Below, in pieces: positions 42,511 to 43,798 of a stretch of DNA of 43,798 bases (positions are counted from its first letter, which is position 1; each line of letters starts with the position of its first letter). Below the pieces are notes generated by a model that was not told the origin of the DNA, did no database searches, and worked only from the letters and a program-made list of their open reading frames with translations. This DNA is from UBA1715 sp045615765. Its GTDB lineage: Bacteria; Bacteroidota; Bacteroidia; Bacteroidales; UBA1715. A program made the translations under genes and the position numbers. The DNA lies in NCBI GenBank assembly GCA_045615765.1, contig JAZLFM010000021.1:1-43798 (forward strand), written 5' to 3'.

Positions 42511-42972
42511 TTATTATGATGTTCGGATTATATGTTCGTAATAATTACGTGGGCATAATTTAAAACCGGGCGTATCATTCAACGAATTATACAATTTCGT
42601 TGTTAATGATTTGAACGCACAAACAATGGCACCAACCGTAGGGGCAGGGCTCTGCCCTGACCCATATATTCCATCATTTGCATCATTGTTTTAGGTAGAG
42701 CAGAGCCCCACCCCTACGATTTGTACGATTCCATGAAAATGATTGGGCATTATAATGAATGAATGCAATTTTACCATCGGAAAACGATGTGACAAATCGT
42801 TCCATACACGATTTACAATTTCCCCATTTGTATTTAAAATCATTTCCCCATTCACGATTTTCCCAAATTGATGGATGCGATTTTGGGTACAAATGGTGAT
42901 AAAATACAATCCTTCGGATGAATAATCATATCCTTTTAACCGAATGGATTTTCGATTATGTTTTTGCGGCAT
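42511..42972 (-). pseudogene. REP-associated tyrosine transposase (RAYT), inactivated
   Basis: Read from ATG 42972, the frame gives a RAYT-like (IS200/TnpA_REP family) protein: KHNRKSIRLKGYDYSSEGLYFITICTQNR, then MPNHFHGIV with the metal-binding His-Phe-His at 78-80, a TAA at codon 94 (42691-42693), and in the same frame again good RAYT sequence: AIVCAFKSLTTKLYN (115-129) and LCPRNYYEHIIR (139-150), which contains the nucleophilic Tyr. It ends in two stops (TAA TAA at 42511-42516), after which ISNH-like remnants and another stop can still be read. Thus one nonsense mutation plus decay of the last 25-35 residues have broken it. A slightly longer N terminus starting at 43002 is possible. The piece around the stop is itself one of the inverted repeats described below. 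Confidence 0.82.
42637..42718. repeat. Inverted repeat inside the transposase pseudogene
   Basis: CGTAGGGGCAGGGCTCTGCC (from 42637) and, inverted, GGTAGAGCAGAGCCCCACCC followed by CTACG (42694-42718) are near-identical arms about 30 bases apart. The same core, GGGGCTCTGC or its complement, recurs at 43105-43132, 43254-43280 and 43310-43334. Confidence 0.8.
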
Positions 42973-43104
42973 TTTTAATTTGTTTTGGTGTATGGCAAAC
43001 ATACAAAATCAAATTGCAACACGAAAATTTATTTTCATAAACAACAATAAATAATCACAAACAAAACGATGGAATTTTATCAATAATAATTTCTTCAATC
43101 AATT

Positions 43105-43132
43105 GGGGTGGAGCAGAGCCCCACCCCTACGA
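43105..43132. repeat. REP-like element copy
   Basis: Contains GGAGCAGAGCCCCACCCC followed by TACGA, the same core as the arm at 42694-42718. It can also fold as a 7-bp hairpin, GGGGTGG with CCACCCC. Confidence 0.75.
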
Positions 43133-43253
43133 TACATTCATACAATCCGAATCCCATTTTGATGGATTGAATATAATTTGATATAATCACATACGATTTT
43201 TGCGTGCGAACTATATATTCACATCATCGATACGCCCCTACGGATTCCATTTT

Positions 43254-43354
43254 CGTACGGGCAGGGCTCTACACTGCCCCATAAATTCCATTTATTTTGC
43301 AAACAAATTGGGCGGAGCAGAGCCCCGCCGTACGGGCGGGTTTCAAACCCGCCC
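43254..43354. repeat. REP-like inverted pair and 21-base palindrome
   Basis: CGTACGGGCAGGGCTCT (from 43254) and, inverted, GGGCGGAGCAGAGCCCC then GCCGTACG (43310-43334) form a second pair like the one in the transposase. It is followed at once by a perfect palindrome GGGCGGGTTT-C-AAACCCGCCC (43334-43354). Confidence 0.75.
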
Positions 43355-43393
43355 CGACAGGGATATCCATTTTATCCATAATTTTTAAATCCC

Positions 43394-43446
43394 CCGAAGA
43401 CTGGCGGTTTTGTGCCACTCCGTGGCTGGGAACCGCCAGCCTTCGG
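43394..43446 (-). repeat. Long GC-rich hairpin, possible terminator of the surface-protein gene
   Basis: CCGAAG-A-CTGGCGGTT pairs with AACCGCCAG-C-CTTCGG over 15 bp with one A-C mismatch and a 21-base loop. It lies 66 bases downstream of the stop codon at 43512 and could end that transcript, although only an AT-rich run, not a pure T-run, follows. It may instead be a repeat element of the cluster. Confidence 0.6.
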
Positions 43447-43473
43447 ATTTTATTAGGTTAGTTGGGTTTTCTT

Positions 43474-43492
43474 GGGCGTATGCTATACGCCC
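43474..43492. repeat. Short GC-rich hairpin
   Basis: GGGCGTA, a five-base loop and TACGCCC. It lies just downstream of the surface-protein stop and may be part of the repeat cluster or its terminator. Confidence 0.55.
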
Positions 43493-43511
43493 GTACTATA
43501 AATGGTAAATT

Positions 43512-43798
43512 CTACAACCCGCGTACAAGACGCACAGACCGCCCGTTGTAGCGGTCGTAGTACATGTAGGCATCGCCGCTGTAAAAGTTCAGGCAGTACG
43601 CGTCGTAGCTGCCGCCTGCCGTAGACGACCAGTAGCTCCCGCAGGAACCCACGCGATACACGTCCGTACCGTGGCGGTAGCCAGCAGCAGGAAGAAAAAT
43701 GGCACCGTTCACTTCCATCTTACTCCACTCACTTGTTGAATACGTATTGCTGTCGAAACCATTCATTCCACTTTTGAATGTAATACCTTTTGGCGTTG
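43512..43798 (-). CDS. 3' end of a surface-type gene with Fib_succ_major-like C-terminal domain, 5' part outside window
   Basis: The minus-strand frame is open to the right edge, so the visible 94 complete codons are the C-terminal end of a longer gene; the internal ATG at 43766 is unlikely to be the start. The sequence FLPAAGYRHGTDVYRVGSCGSYWSST and the ending YNGRSVRLVRGL match the Fibrobacter succinogenes major paralogous (FISUMP) domain, which has a C-type-lectin/formylglycine-enzyme-like fold common in Bacteroidota surface proteins. Codon use changes within the fragment: near the edge it is AT-rich like the chromosome (AAT, TAT, ACA), but in the last 44 codons 24 end in C, mainly TAC, GAC, AGC, GGC and CGC. 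That pattern resembles a recently exchanged or retroelement-diversified cassette. Confidence 0.75.
   Translation of the reverse strand, partial: TPKGITFKSGMNGFDSNTYSTSEWSKMEVNGAIFLPAAGYRHGTDVYRVGSCGSYWSSTAGGSYDAYCLNFYSGDAYMYYDRYNGRSVRLVRGL

Larger units (their letters stand above)
43003..43511. other. 509-base intergenic repeat region
   Basis: The region holds REP-like copies and hairpins (annotated separately). The first hundred bases (43003-43104) are plain AT-rich sequence in which I see nothing. The short frames here are not convincing genes: they cross the inverted repeats and match no domain. Composition changes from AT-rich to patches that are GC-rich, which is unlike the rest of the window. 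Confidence 0.7.

Noticed and set aside
42683..42892. Second minus-strand frame in the transposase region, which suggested a frameshift
   Set aside because: The codon-by-codon reading from 42972 stays in frame on both sides of the TAA, so there is a nonsense mutation and no frameshift; this frame is a shadow.
43200..43388. 62-residue plus-strand frame
   Set aside because: It runs through the inverted repeats, lacks a promoter and looks like no known protein.
43105..43492. CRISPR array
   Set aside because: The repeats are inverted, imperfect and unevenly spaced, and there is no unit of repeat plus unique spacer and no cas gene.

Overview
The window is a stretch of an AT-rich chromosome from a member of the Bacteroidota, most likely the order Bacteroidales; I cannot name a genus. 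The pointers are: almost every confident gene start is preceded by the Bacteroidota -7 promoter box TAnnTTTG rather than a -35/-10 pair; Shine-Dalgarno sequences are nearly absent; secreted proteins carry short signal peptides ending in AQ or a lipobox; and the families present are typical of the group (a PorE-like OmpA protein, a 250-aa Wza-type exporter, DUF721, a TatD-link radical SAM protein, a REP-associated transposase and a Fib_succ_major-type surface domain). About 38 protein genes, one tRNA and one candidate small RNA can be supported. Nothing resembles a prophage, CRISPR array, restriction system or integrated conjugative element.

Layout. 1-3.6 kb: the start of a DEAD-box RNA helicase (cut by the window edge), a zinc metallopeptidase, two small secreted proteins of unknown function and tRNA-Asp. 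3.6-6.3 kb (minus): a tight three-gene cassette (oxidoreductase, N-acetyltransferase, aminotransferase) for a 2,3-diacetamido uronic acid nucleotide sugar. 6.4-9.5 kb: an outer-membrane protein translationally coupled to RecG. 9.53-9.60 kb: a candidate 66-nt RNA on the minus strand, tail to tail with recG. 9.7-12.6 kb: yicC, gmk, then an exported protein and a lipoprotein. 12.7-16.2 kb: a membrane-anchored serine hydrolase, a LeuA/CimA-family synthase and an exported nitroreductase. 16.3-22.2 kb (minus): a run beginning with rlmN and going through an MFS transporter, a pyridoxal kinase-like protein, a radical SAM protein, engB and a K+/H+ antiporter. 22.2-24.5 kb (minus): a small exported protein, a DUF721 protein and a Ste24-type protease. 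24.6-34.7 kb (plus): a MORN-like protein, Ppx/GppA, Pcm, then the polysaccharide export run wza-wzc-wecA-like-mltD-like, ending in uvrA. 34.7-42.4 kb (minus): mutS, a PBP1A and a PorE-like protein, in that transcription order. 42.5-43.8 kb: a change of character to a decayed REP-associated transposase, a cluster of GC-rich inverted repeats, and the 3' end of a gene whose C-terminal region is strikingly GC-rich.

How it fits together. Most genes serve the cell envelope (nucleotide sugar synthesis, capsule or exopolysaccharide export, peptidoglycan synthesis and cleavage, outer-membrane proteins) or nucleic-acid maintenance (recG, uvrA, mutS, rlmN, engB, DEAD-box helicase). Three DNA repair genes each share an apparent operon with envelope genes. 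The most unusual material is the candidate small RNA at 9.53-9.60 kb and the repeat/transposase/surface-domain end of the window. I found no complete new system; the last 1.3 kb is where one could extend past the edge.
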